25,352 bases of DNA, from assembly GCA_030141605.1 (NCBI GenBank), contig JAQGDQ010000095.1, positions 560,001-585,352 on the forward strand, written 5' to 3'. The notes below the pieces were generated by a model. It saw only the letters and a program-made list of their open reading frames with translations, ran no database searches and was not told the origin of the DNA. Of the stretch, positions 1 through 10,000 are shown piece after piece. The translations under genes and the position numbers were made by a program. The stretch's first letter is position 1, and every line of letters begins with the position of its first letter. The stretch comes from Tubiluchus corallicola (taxonomy: Eukaryota; Priapulida; Priapulimorpha; Priapulimorphida; Tubiluchidae).

Positions 1-538
<538 letters not shown>

Positions 539-592
539 GAGGTAAATAGGTAATTGGTAAGTAAGTAAGTAGGTAGATAGGTAGGCAGGCAA
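539..592. repeat. Degenerate (GTAA/GTAG/GGCA)n tract
   Basis: Four-base periodic variants (GGTAAATAG, GTAAGTAAGTAG, GATAGGTAGGCAGG) continue the 4-bp register of the TAGA array with a drifted unit. It looks like the decayed flank of the same array, and resembles the larger array at 969-1206. Confidence 0.85.
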
Positions 593-600
593 TCGCCAAT

Positions 601-811
601 TTGCCAGTTATCTTTTCGCCAATCTATCCTTTCGCTAGTCTATCTTTTTGCCAGTCTATCTTTCGCCAGTCTATATTTTCGCCAGTCTCTCTATCTTGTT
701 GCCAGTGCATCTTTTCGCCGGGCTATCTTTTCGCCAGTCTATCTTGTCGCCAGTTTATCTTTTCGCTAGTTTATCTTTTCTCCAGTCTGTCTTTTCGCCA
801 GTGTAATCGTG
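601..811. repeat. 16-bp minisatellite, about 13 copies
   Basis: The consensus unit is TTTTCGCCAGTCTATC, with copy lengths of 15 to 20 bp and point changes such as CGCTAG, TGCCAG and CTCCAG. The copies abut without unique spacers, so this is a tandem repeat and not a CRISPR array. The plus-strand reading frame through it (601-822) is a by-product of the repeat: 16 is not a multiple of 3, so the peptide drifts. Confidence 0.92.
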
Positions 812-968
812 ACAAACACTGAAGCCTTAACTGAACTATATATGTAGAAGTCACCATTGGCCATTACGTATCGACATGGTTTCATTTAAATGCTTTGTGA
901 ACGGAATATATGTCCTACAGAGGCATGTCATACACCAAAATTGTGCACTGAGAAATGACATACAATCG
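812..968. other. Unique spacer between tandem arrays
   Basis: AT-rich unique sequence with no recognised gene or repeat. It separates the 16-bp minisatellite from the GGTA array. Confidence 0.6.
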
Positions 969-1206
969 TAGGTAGGTAGGTAGATCGGAAGGTATGCAGG
1001 CTGGCAGACAGATAGGTAGCCAGGCAAGCAGCTAGGTAGGCAGGCTAACAGATTGATAGGTAACCAGGCAGACAGGCAGGCAGGTAGGTTGGTGGGTTGG
1101 CAAGTAGGTAGATAGGTAAGTCGGTAGGTAGGTAGGTAGGCAGGCAGGTAGGTAGGTAAATAGGCAGGCAGGGAGACAGACAGGTAAGTAGGTAGGTAGG
1201 TAGGAA
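969..1206. repeat. Degenerate (GGTA/GGCA)n array
   Basis: About 240 bp of four-base units, mainly GGTA and GGCA with GATA, GACA and GTTG variants. The minus strand reads as a YLPTYLP-type peptide repeat, which is not a gene. The mixed composition suggests an old array that has diverged by substitution, unlike the clean TAGA array nearby. Confidence 0.93.
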
Positions 1207-1690
1207 ATAAGTTGGCTACATGAATTAGATATTTCCATGCATATAAACCTCACTCATAACGCAAGGAAATTAATACAAAAGCGGACAATATTAGTAAGCA
1301 GGTAAGCAACTAAAACAAAATAGATACTTGAAAAATAATAATTTAGCAGTTGTCACTAAACGATTTGGACGCCATACTCGTGCACCTACAGTGTCGATGT
1401 GTTACAAATGTCACAGACGGAGTCGGTGAAAGTGGCGTTGGGGTTGAATTGGCGGAGGAATTACTTTAACAAATTTTACTTTGCGAAGCATTGGGGCGAA
1501 AGTTACCCATATTATGGTTTGCAAATTTGTAATTTTCTTATTTCGTTAAAATTATATTACCGAAGATGACATTAAAAGCAGAAAGCAACAAGCAATGTAT
1601 GCTTTTCTTCAGCACAATAATGTATTAACTAGCAATAAATTAAGTCTTAACGTAAGAATTCGATTATTCAATGCTTAGTTTACCGGCATA
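1207..1690. other. Intergenic, nothing recognised
   Basis: I see no coding exon, RNA gene or repeat family in this stretch. It runs up to the (TTA)n tail of the minus-strand LINE. Confidence 0.55.
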
Positions 1691-1773
1691 TTTATGTAAT
1701 AATAATAGTAATTTATTTTCCTCCATATACAATAATTTGACAATAAAATACACAAAAATACAAACAAACATAG

Positions 1774-1822
1774 GAGAAAGGGTGGCGAAAAACCAAAGGT
1801 TATCGAGTCAACCACCCTTCTC
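1774..1822 (-). other. Hairpin in the LINE 3' UTR
   Basis: Sense GAGAAGGGTGG pairs with CCACCCTTTCTC across about 26 nt, giving 11 pairs with one bulged base. Within the loop, ATAACC and GGTTTTT can form a second short helix. It lies about 85-130 bases upstream of the (TTA)n end. In several LINE clades the encoded RT recognises a 3' stem-loop. That role is inferred here, while the inverted repeat itself is seen directly. Confidence 0.7.
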
Positions 1823-1873
1823 AAAGGACAGTAAACAAAAGGACGCTAAGGACAGTAGACACAGCTATATTAA

Positions 1874-2016
1874 AAATACATAAACGTGCAGAAATACAAA
1901 AACAAAAATCAAAAACCATGACAAATTTACGAACTACTAAGCAAAATACCTTACAATTGTTTCTGATAAATACATCTAATAAATACATAAACGTACAGAA
2001 ATACAAAAACAAAAAT
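1874..2016. repeat. 36-bp direct duplication inside the LINE 3' UTR
   Basis: The segment starting AAATACATAAACGTGCAGAA occurs at 1874-1909 and again at 1981-2016, 107 bp apart with one mismatch (G to A). A 107-bp tandem duplication that later diverged, or a repeated UTR module typical of the family, would both fit. Confidence 0.8.
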
Positions 2017-2115
2017 ACAACAGCAAAAAGTGAGTTTGCACCTCATAAAAAATGTTTTTAAGCAAAAGTTACCATAAGAATGTACATCTAACAGACAAAA
2101 CAAAAAAAAACTGAT

Positions 2116-3040
2116 TTATTTGTAAGTTTCAAGAAGTGCCTTAGCGTACTGTTTTTTTTAGCGAATGCAGAGGTAAAGAAGTTATATGAGCATGTAGAGA
2201 GTTCCATAATACTGATCCCTGATATTTTAACGACGTTTGAGCCTTAGATGTATTAAATCGTTCGATGAAGAAAGAACTGCTAGTAGAAAACCTAGTGTTG
2301 TAACTGTGAATATCAGATGCTGGCGTATAGTAATTTAGAAACAATTCTGGTAGTAAGTTATTCTTAAATTTGTATACAAATTTTGCAAGCTCGAGTTTGT
2401 AGATATCATTCAGTTTTAAGAGGCCCAATTTAATGTAGGATGGCGTTGCATGTTCCCGTCTACCAGAAAATGTCATCAGCTTAACTATAATGTTTTGATG
2501 AGTTTGTATCGGTTTTAAAGTATTTGAAGATGCAGTGCCCCAGGAAAGAATCCCATAGTGAAGATAAGAATAAACCAAAGCATGGTATATTAGTTTTAGT
2601 ACATCTGTATTTACGTAGTGTCTTATCCTCGCAATTATGCCCTTAATTTTGCTAATTTTGTAGGTTATGTGTTTTACTTGTGTAGACCATGTTAAGTTAT
2701 CATCAATGAACATACCGAGGTATTTAATTTCTTTAGACCTAGTTAATATTTGATTATTCATTGAAATCTGGAAATTTTCATATGCGTCTGTTTTGCGGCC
2801 AGGCGTAATCAGCATGTATTTTGTCTTTTTATAGTTAATAGACAGTTTGTTAGCTTTCATCCACTGATTAATCTTATGCAATTCACTGTTAACTGAAGTT
2901 TGTAAATTAATTATCTTTGTATCTGTTAAGAATAGATTAGTGTCATCTGCAAACATTCTAGTGTGGAAGTTTGAACAGTTAACAAGATCATTTATGTACA
3001 AAAGAAACAATATACGACCGAGCAGATAAAAAGCGAAAAG
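2116..3040 (-). pseudogene. Reverse transcriptase (3' half of LINE ORF2), frameshifted C-terminus
   Basis: About 300 residues of RT palm, thumb and C-terminal region on the minus strand. Visible motifs in order are GRILFLLYINDL (entry into the palm, degraded from S.LGP.LF..YINDL), the catalytic FADDTNLF box, KANKLSINYKKTKYMLI, EIKYLGMFIDDNLTW, and a thumb region with YHALVYSYLHYGILSWG. The N-terminal endonuclease and RT fingers are missing. The frame now stops after SLKKTVR at 2141. One extra A in the eight-A run at 2152-2159 explains this, because the alternative frame gives QYAKALLETYK and a stop at 2116-2118, which looks like the original end. The hydrophobic residues upstream of GRILF are probably flanking sequence read through. 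Dead copy as drawn. Confidence 0.88.
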
Positions 3041-3477
3041 AAAATAGACGACGCCCATGAGCACAATCTGTTGCGTAATTCATGAGCTTTTTCAGCTGAT
3101 ATTGCTAATTTTTTCCACAAATCATCTTATCCAAATTTCATTCAGATAAAAATGACGGAAAGGTATAATTAACCTCGGTGTGACCTTTCCTGCAAACACG
3201 TAATTATTACATGTAACACAGTCAATGGGAACATTGGTCATGGCAGAGAAGCTGAAATATATATATATATATATATACATAAATATATAGCGCGAAAATA
3301 CGTGTAGTACTATTTTTAATACACAACTTCAAATGAAAAAAATCGCTCAAGTTTTTTAAACTTTTGACAGTGTAATCGTATTATAATATAAGCAACTTGT
3401 TTTTAATAGTGTCATATGAATTATTCCTTACACTGTAACTCTTTCTCAACTCACTATTTTTGAGTTTATTAGCCTAT
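3041..3477. other. Intergenic with short (AT)n
   Basis: Flank of the LINE 5' truncation point. It contains an (AT)n run at about 3257-3277 and otherwise AT-rich unique sequence. No TSD of the LINE could be picked out. Confidence 0.55.
3257..3277. repeat. (AT)n microsatellite
   Basis: About ten uninterrupted AT dinucleotides followed by ACATAAATATAT. Confidence 0.9.
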
Positions 3478-3693
3478 TTAACCAGGCACTTCATCATTAA
3501 ATTTTAGTGCAGATGGATAAATATAGGTAGTATAGCCGGTTCTAATGTTAGCATTATCGACCACAAATGAAGATTTGATCGCGAAATTGCTGTAGTTACT
3601 TAACTTATTTGGGTACGGACCGTACGGTATAATATGTAAGTAACTTTCGCAGTGTTCGATTTTGTACGCTTCTTCGACAGAGGTCATTACATC
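3478..3693 (-). CDS. Candidate terminal exon, unrecognised protein
   Basis: On the minus strand a 71-codon open segment begins right after a possible splice acceptor (TTCTATAG, whose AG is at 3694-3695). The codon in frame just before it is a stop, so the exon edge is well placed. The peptide contains EEAYKIEHCESYLHIIPYGP, then NYSNFAIKSSFVV, TGYTTYIYPSALKF and a TAA stop. It is compositionally mixed, soluble, rich in Tyr/Ser/Asn and not repeat-like. An AATAAA signal lies 7 nt past the stop (3465-3470 on the plus strand). No domain is recognised. Chance open frames of this length are common in such DNA and no upstream exon was found, so this is only a candidate. It might also be a fragment of an unrecognised mobile element. 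Confidence 0.25.
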   Translation of the reverse strand, partial: DVMTSVEEAYKIEHCESYLHIIPYGPYPNKLSNYSNFAIKSSFVVDNANIRTGYTTYIYPSALKFNDEVPG

Positions 3694-4325
3694 CTATAGA
3701 AGCCATTACATAGAAAAGATAGGTCAAGTGAACTAATTAAGCCTTATGTCATATCTTATCTTTGTTGTGTTGCCCTACTTGAACAGTTTTAATCAGTAGT
3801 GTAGTAAATACACAGAGAACTTGTAGTTGTGGACCGTAAAGCGTATTATTTGAACATGAAGTCAGAGATGACGAATTGCAATGAATTTTTATCATACATG
3901 CAAAGCAGGGTAGATGTTTTGTTTATAGATTAGTTTTATATATACCAGTGCGCAGAATTCGTATGTAAATACTTCTCATTGTGAAGTTTAAATTGTTGAA
4001 AGGTGTCGAATAATGATTCAGCTTATAACGCTTCGTTTTTCTTGTTTATGTAGGTGTCGTCACATTACTAGCATTGTTTACAAGTTAATGTCGCCATCCG
4101 CTAAAATTAATTTTTTGAACAGGAATTCAATAACCTGTTAATGCACGAGTTAAAGTTCGTAACACACACTCGTTATCCATATTGTGCAAAAATAGTCTTT
4201 TATATGTAAAATTACCTTCTAAACCCCCATGTAACTCTTAGACGCCATTGTAGGCGTTCTTTAATGGCGTAATTAGTAACAACTTATTAACGCCCGTAAA
4301 CTTGTTTTCTCACATCTAAACTGCA
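3694..4325. other. Intergenic, nothing recognised
   Basis: AT-rich sequence. No convincing exon that could join to the candidate at 3478-3693 was seen on the minus strand. Confidence 0.5.
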
Positions 4326-4620
4326 ATGAAAACTCAAGTATCTAATTTCGCGGCAACATATTTACGTACGTTACGCCACAAAGACAGACGCCGAGTTAGA
4401 GGGGCATTGCCTCCGCGTGTTAGTCAGTGCGCCCAGCAGGTGGCGCAACCAAACCAGGGGGCGCTATGTTCACCAAACTGCACCGTGAGCGCAACAAGTA
4501 AGAGTTTAAGGAACTTTTCAGTCACGCGAACCAAGGAGGATTAGTATGTCGCGTGGTGAAAAGTACACTCGCACGTCAGTAGGCGTAGCATCGCTGATGT
4601 GAACGCTCCTTTAACAGTCC
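4326..4620. other. CpG-richer patch in AT-rich DNA
   Basis: Visibly more CpG and GC than its surroundings. It contains an open frame at 4326-4544 (72 codons, Arg/Ala/Gln rich, no recognised domain) that I do not accept as a gene. The notable content is the pair of CTCF-like motifs at 4430-4466. A promoter or insulator is a plausible reading but is not proven by sequence. Confidence 0.4.
4430..4466 (+). promoter_or_regulatory. Two adjacent CTCF-like motifs
   Basis: The bilaterian CTCF core is close to CCASYAGRKGGCRSYV. CCAGCAGGTGGCGC at 4433-4446 fits the first 14 positions exactly. A second site, ACCAGGGGGCGCTA at 4453-4466, fits the 3' eleven positions exactly but lacks the leading CC. Both point the same way, 18 bp apart. 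Matching was by eye against a remembered consensus; binding is inference and depends on the organism having CTCF. Confidence 0.45.
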
Positions 4621-4971
4621 GCGCTCTTTGCTGTTTTGCTGTAATAATTATTACACTGAACCGAACATTGCCGAATGCTCAACCACGCAGTCAGTAACTG
4701 ATTTGTAAATCAAGCAAGAAGACGTTCAGGGCATTTGGCCGCTTACTGTAAAGTTTAACTGGTATTGGAATTTTCTGTTGTTTAATATTTAAATCGTGTG
4801 TAGATTCTCGAAAGAGGGAGTAGAGACAAATTTTCTTTTGGTGCGTCTTTCGTTTTGTGATATTTTATTCGTGATAATGTGACTATAAAAGAACAAAAAA
4901 CGCCATCATATCCTACCTAGTGGGGTGGCATGTCTAGCAGACGACTATAAATGGGGTAAGTTGATTAAATC
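4621..4971. other. Intergenic, nothing recognised
   Basis: AT-rich unique sequence between the CpG-richer patch and the tail of SINE copy A. No feature seen. Confidence 0.5.
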
Positions 4972-5236
4972 TATTATTATGTATTATTACTTCGATAAAC
5001 CCACGTGCTTGGTCGAAGAAGCAGCGGTGCCATTTTTAAGCCTTTGGTACGACGCGGTCAAGAGTTGAACCCGCTACCTCCCGGGTGAGAAATGAGGAAA
5101 GCGAACTAGCGACAAGAAGTTCCTCAAGCTCTGATCTTCTGAGGTACTAACTGATTTTGGTGTAGATATTAAGTCTGTAATTACTGCTAATAATTTTCTT
5201 TAAAATACAAGAGTGGGATAATTTACGGTAGATTAA
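4972..5236 (-). mobile_element. tRNA-related SINE copy A
   Basis: On the minus strand the unit begins TTAATCTACCG at 5236. It has about 120 bp of 5' sequence, then a tRNA-like stretch with a weak A-box-like site (5102-5112) and a B box GGTTCAACTCT (5061-5071, ten of eleven consensus positions). A body follows (ACCAAAGGCTTAAAAATGGC at about 5030-5050) and an AAT-type tail at 4972-4990. It matches the plus-strand unit at 23645-23913 over nearly its full length, with roughly 15 differences in 250 bp by hand. The 120 bp upstream of the tRNA-like part is unusual for a simple tRNA SINE and may be a second module. Confidence 0.8.
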
Positions 5237-6888
5237 GAGTCACAGCTGGCAATGTAAAAAAAGTTTTTCGTTATTTTTTTTTGCTTAAGTCGTTTTTCTA
5301 ATTCTGTGGTTACAACAATAGGCTTAGAGGTTTATTCGTTTAGCTTTTGCCGGCAATAATTTATAGACACAGTGACGATTATAATAATTTAAGATAGTTT
5401 TTATTTACCATTAAAACCCATTTATGTTGAATGGAAATATCAGCAAGCCTTTAAACCGCTAACTCAACCGTACGATAGCTCACGGGTGTTACGAATACTG
5501 GCAGTTAATGCTCATACCCCAGGGTCTTCCCCGCCCACAGTCGCAACTCACAACATTCCTCTTCCTTTACAGTTTGTTGATTTAGTTGGAGGAATACCTT
5601 CTAACTAGCATGGCAGGACCTGACCTTGGCCGAGGGTTAGGGTTAAGCTGACTGTTTGTTTAGACTGTTTCATTCACGTAAGGGATTTGTATTTTGCTTA
5701 TCTGTATAAATAAGCACATACGAGGTTCAAGTGAATGAACCACTAATAGTACACACACACAGGCCTAGCAGGAAACGAAAGATAAGGTATGGCTGTTAAT
5801 CTAAATGCCAGAACTTCACTGTCAGCTATACAATATGTTTTACTTCGTTACTCCAGTGTTACTACGATGCTGGAAAGAGACACGTGTGATAAATAAATTA
5901 AGATCAAGACTGTAGATTATTTTACTAGCTCAACATTTATTATTCACAAGAGACTAAGAGGCAAAAGGCTGAAAATTAGAAAGATGCTTGGATTCTGCAT
6001 GTTGTATGACCTATAATGCTGACGTTATTAACCTGAAATTGGAACGTTAACCTACCAGTTTACGCACACCATGCGCTATATAAATAAAAACTTATTACCA
6101 AGGTATTTACAACCATTGAGATAGTACCAAGAATTACATTTATTTTGAGAATTCACAAACCGAAGAAAAAACGAATGTTTATATTAACTATTTGATATAT
6201 TGTTGACCTTGCAACTTCGCTGTTTATTAAAAAAACTATATGAGCTGCGAACCTCCAATAATAATGACAAAGGAAATGGTTTAGTGTTCTGTAAGAACGT
6301 GGGTTTGATATTTGATATAAATTTTTTTTGTAATACTGTGCAAAACTAACTCAAGTTTAAAACAAATATAATATACCAGAGGCAATCCAGTCAATATATT
6401 TAACACCCCATGCTACAGCTGCAAATGGGTCAATGCGTCTGATTACTGTTTTGCAGCGTATTTTTGAGTCGGTATGGCTCACAATTAAGTGACGCACGCA
6501 AAAAACTATCGTATCTAGTTGACTTTTGACAGACAATAACTATAAAGCCGCGTTTTTCGACTTATTTTTTAGATATTTTTTTCCATTATTTATACTTGAT
6601 TTTCGGAAATTTTATGAGGCTGTGTGACCTACATCATACATATTGATGTGCGCATTAAAACAAATTTTAGTGATCTTTCATCTTCTTACACACACATTTT
6701 ACAAATACCACGCCAGTATGACTTTGTGTTACATGTTTAAACACTTAAGCGATTTTTTTCATTTGAAGTTATTTATTAAAAAAATAAATATAAGCACTAA
6801 TAATAACATTTACTTAAATTCAACAGACAACACAAGTATGCCATGAGGTGTTTATCGCCGACTGTAAATAACAAATTAGAACTACATA
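5237..6888. other. Intergenic, nothing recognised
   Basis: No exon, RNA gene or transposon could be supported on either strand. There is a short (CA)n near 5751. Stops are frequent in all frames. Confidence 0.5.
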
Positions 6889-7059
6889 ACATTATTATTA
6901 TTATAATTATAATATATAAAGCCACTTTTACCCTAAAAATCACGCACCAGACAGAGGTACCATTTTTAAAGTCTTTGGCATGACCATACCGGGCCGGAGT
7001 ATTGAACTTGCAACCTCCCAGACGGAAAGCGGAAAGCATTATCACTAGACTATAATGTT
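6889..7059 (-). mobile_element. tRNA-derived SINE copy B
   Basis: On the minus strand an A box TAGTCTAGTGA (7042-7052, ten of eleven positions) and a B-box-like AGTTCAATACT (6998-7008, eight of eleven) are 44 bp apart, the spacing in a real tRNA. Downstream comes GGTCATGCCAAAGACTTTAA, continuing through AAAATGGTACC (6956-6985), then AT-rich sequence and an (AAT)n tail ending near 6889. The post-tRNA body matches that of the unit at 23645-23913, so they are relatives, but the 5' parts differ. The minus-strand reading frame across it is incidental. Confidence 0.78.
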
Positions 7060-10000
7060 TGGTAGAATGGCCTTTTGTGGATAGATTCTTTAATTTCATA
7101 GCAGGTTACCACACAATATTTGAAGCTTGTAGTCCTGTAACATGCATACATGCACAGATGCACAATAGTGAGTCTGTGTTGAAGAATAGGCATACAAAGT
7201 TTGAATGGTATTAGGGCAAAAATGCATAAATGTTAATTAATACATGCATTATTGCAGTTCATCACATAAGCCAGATGATACTTACAAAATAATGTGAATT
7301 TTTTTTCAACTTCAAATCACCTGCATGCTTGGAATAACTACAGTTTGTAGAAACTGATATAGTATAAGTTTATTGGTTAATTAATGTATATAGAACACAT
7401 AGACTAGTAAGTCATACTGCAGTAGCCGGATAAATATTACTATTTAATATCAATATAATGTATACGTAAATCACATTCTCAGCATGCATCAAATATTCGA
7501 CAAGACTAGACCAGAGAAATATTTTATTTAAAAAATACTGAACGTAGCAGATACTAAACCGTATGTTACAGTGTTAAAAAGTTGAGAAGTGTGTGCCTGA
7601 TTTACTTCATCGACCGGACCAGGCATAGAAAGGGCCCAATCAGGCTTATTCCACAGGTGTGAAAATTTCACATCATATGTATGCCATATGAAGTGCAAAA
7701 AAAATTTGAAGAAATAGATTAAAAACAGTTTATATGAAAAAAATGAAGCATTGTTTGAATGAAAATTTTTGGGCCAATAAAAATTCGTGAAATACAATGC
7801 TTTGTCGTCTGATACTATAATTATTTATTCGACCACTTATAATTTACCAAGAAGGCTGCCTACTTTTTTCCAGTTTAGAGCTTCCCGGTGCACTTTTCTG
7901 TGTTTAGGAGGAGATGTTAATAAATTTATTCCCCAGTGATGCGTAAGCCCACCCCTGGTTTAGTCAATATTCTTAGCGTTGTACATTTGACTAAGCAAAA
8001 CTTGTCTGTTATGCCAAATAACTCAGTGAGTTACATAACACCGGAAATTCGTCGCACACAAGCACAATTTAGAGCACACCCGTTTTTTCCAGCCCCCTAT
8101 CGTAGAACCGGACGAAAGTTGTCATCAATTTAATATAAACATCCTTGGATATAATGGTATTTAAACGGGGTCATTCCCCCCGCCCCGTTACGATATTGAC
8201 ATTACATCACCTGTACTAGACACGAGCATCATTGGCTATGATTTACTCGCCTTTAGACCACAGATACCACATGGTACGCCATTGATATTAGATCGATACT
8301 GCGCACAGAGTAGTAACATTGCTCCTAGGCTGACAGACGTAGTGGTTTCCCAGCTAATGCGTTTCACTACGCTATATAATAATTGTATTTGGCTTCCGCG
8401 ATGGATTGACGCTTAGAGAGCAAGTGCCATGACGTAGAGGTGACTTTGTTCTAGGGACACCCGGCGCGCTGCAACACGTGCCTGGAGATAATGATGACAG
8501 TGATCGTAGAAGGTGCGTAAATTATTACATTGCCATTTCGGATTACAGATTTTTTGGGGAGTGATAAAGTAAACAAATCATTTGGCAAATTATTCTGACT
8601 GACTAATCCTATCACCTATCCTGTTAAGAAAATTTCCTAGATCTTTTATATGGGGTCTCTAGGGGAAATAGAGATTTAACGAGTAGGGGTAAGATGATTT
8701 AAAATTTACTGAAATGGATGCTGAAAGAATAGTATTGTAATTTATAAAGACTAAAATTGACACTTCAATTGGGCATATTAATAAAGAACACAGACATTTA
8801 AGATTGCTAAAGTGGGATATTTTGTAATATGGCAATGACTTCAGCAGGTACTGACAATGGCTGATGATGATCAGTGACAACAGAATACATTTTTTTTGCC
8901 TAGGTGTCAATGCATGTCTAACCTTATTAAAATAGGATTAGAGAACATGGGGTACATCTGCCAAAAAGTGTGCGCCTAACGCGAGATAGACAATGTATTT
9001 CCACGGAGTGTATCCATAATCGCAGTGTTACGTTTCGCAAGACAATTCCAGGTAATCTGGCTCACTGCCTGTCTAGTCTACCAAGTTTACGATTCATGGA
9101 AAACAAATTAATGACAGCAATTATTAATATCAGTAAACACCTCACTCCATTTATTAAACTCCCGAAGGCATATATTTCTATGTACATTATATAACCTGCT
9201 ATCTTTATGTTGAGAATTCTCAGGATAAGGAATGGGGTGTCTGCAGGTAAAGAGGTGCAAATTTATGCAGTAACTATGCGATTTCTCCTCATGGTTGGCG
9301 CGCCGTTGAAAATTTTTGATCAACTACAAAATATAATTAACATAATTAACTTACTGACTTAACAATAAAGTTATAACTCACTAATTTCTGCCTACATTTT
9401 AGGACATCTCACGCCTGTGTTCTGGATCCGCGCGTCACAGGTCGCTTAACGTTCAGGTTTTGATTTACAAGAGAAGGACTAATAAATACTATAAAATTTG
9501 ATTTTCCTAGAATTTATTATATTTATGGCGTTTAACAAATCCTCTTTTGCAGCAAGTAGATGATTTGTATACAATGCAACATTGAACGCTCTAGCTTGCT
9601 AGTCTCTTATCTTGAGGTATTCTGAAAGTAGTATGTGCATTACCTGTGTGAAGAAGCTAAATTTCTGTATATAGTACGAGATAGTCCTTTCAAAACACTT
9701 TTTTGTGCAACAGCAGTATTTTCTGGTTAGGTCTCAATGTACTTAAAATTATTGGAAAAAAACGGTATATTGGTCTTCGCTGATCAGAATGTACACCTGG
9801 GAAGAAAAATCAGGTTAGTATAAAGGTTTCGGGAGCAGAAACTTAATTCATTTGAATACAAATTGTACCATTTTTGAAGATCTAATAATTATCAACTTGG
9901 AAATCAAAAACTTATAACATTGGCCGCCCAAGGTGATGAAAGTGCTAGTGTTTTATTGAACTTCGGACTACATGCGCATATAGGGTATATGTTATAATGA

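Larger units (their letters stand above)
1691..3040 (-). mobile_element. 5'-truncated non-LTR retrotransposon (LINE)
   Basis: The element runs on the minus strand. It starts abruptly inside the reverse transcriptase at about 3040, continues through the rest of ORF2 to about 2116, then a 3' UTR of about 420 bp. It ends near 1691 in a short (TTA)n tail preceded by GGAAAATAAATTAC in sense orientation. Start-truncation with an intact 3' end is the usual result of target-primed reverse transcription. The 3' UTR holds a 36-bp direct duplication and a strong hairpin. I could not define a target-site duplication. The RT motifs suggest the broad CR1/L2/Jockey group; the clade is not certain. Confidence 0.85.

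Noticed and set aside
601-811. Possible CRISPR array
   Set aside because: The units are contiguous 16-mers without unique spacers, in a eukaryotic context; it is a minisatellite.
1032-1253. Pro/Tyr/Leu-rich minus-strand frame
   Set aside because: Four-base repeat read in three frames.
4326-4544. 72-codon plus-strand frame in the CpG-rich patch
   Set aside because: No domain, no splice or codon signal; composition follows local GC content.
5600-5645. Short GGGTTAGGGTTA run as telomeric repeat
   Set aside because: Fewer than three TTAGGG units; too short to be an interstitial telomere.
7936-8133. 65-codon plus-strand frame
   Set aside because: No recognised family, no supporting context, and length is within chance expectation.
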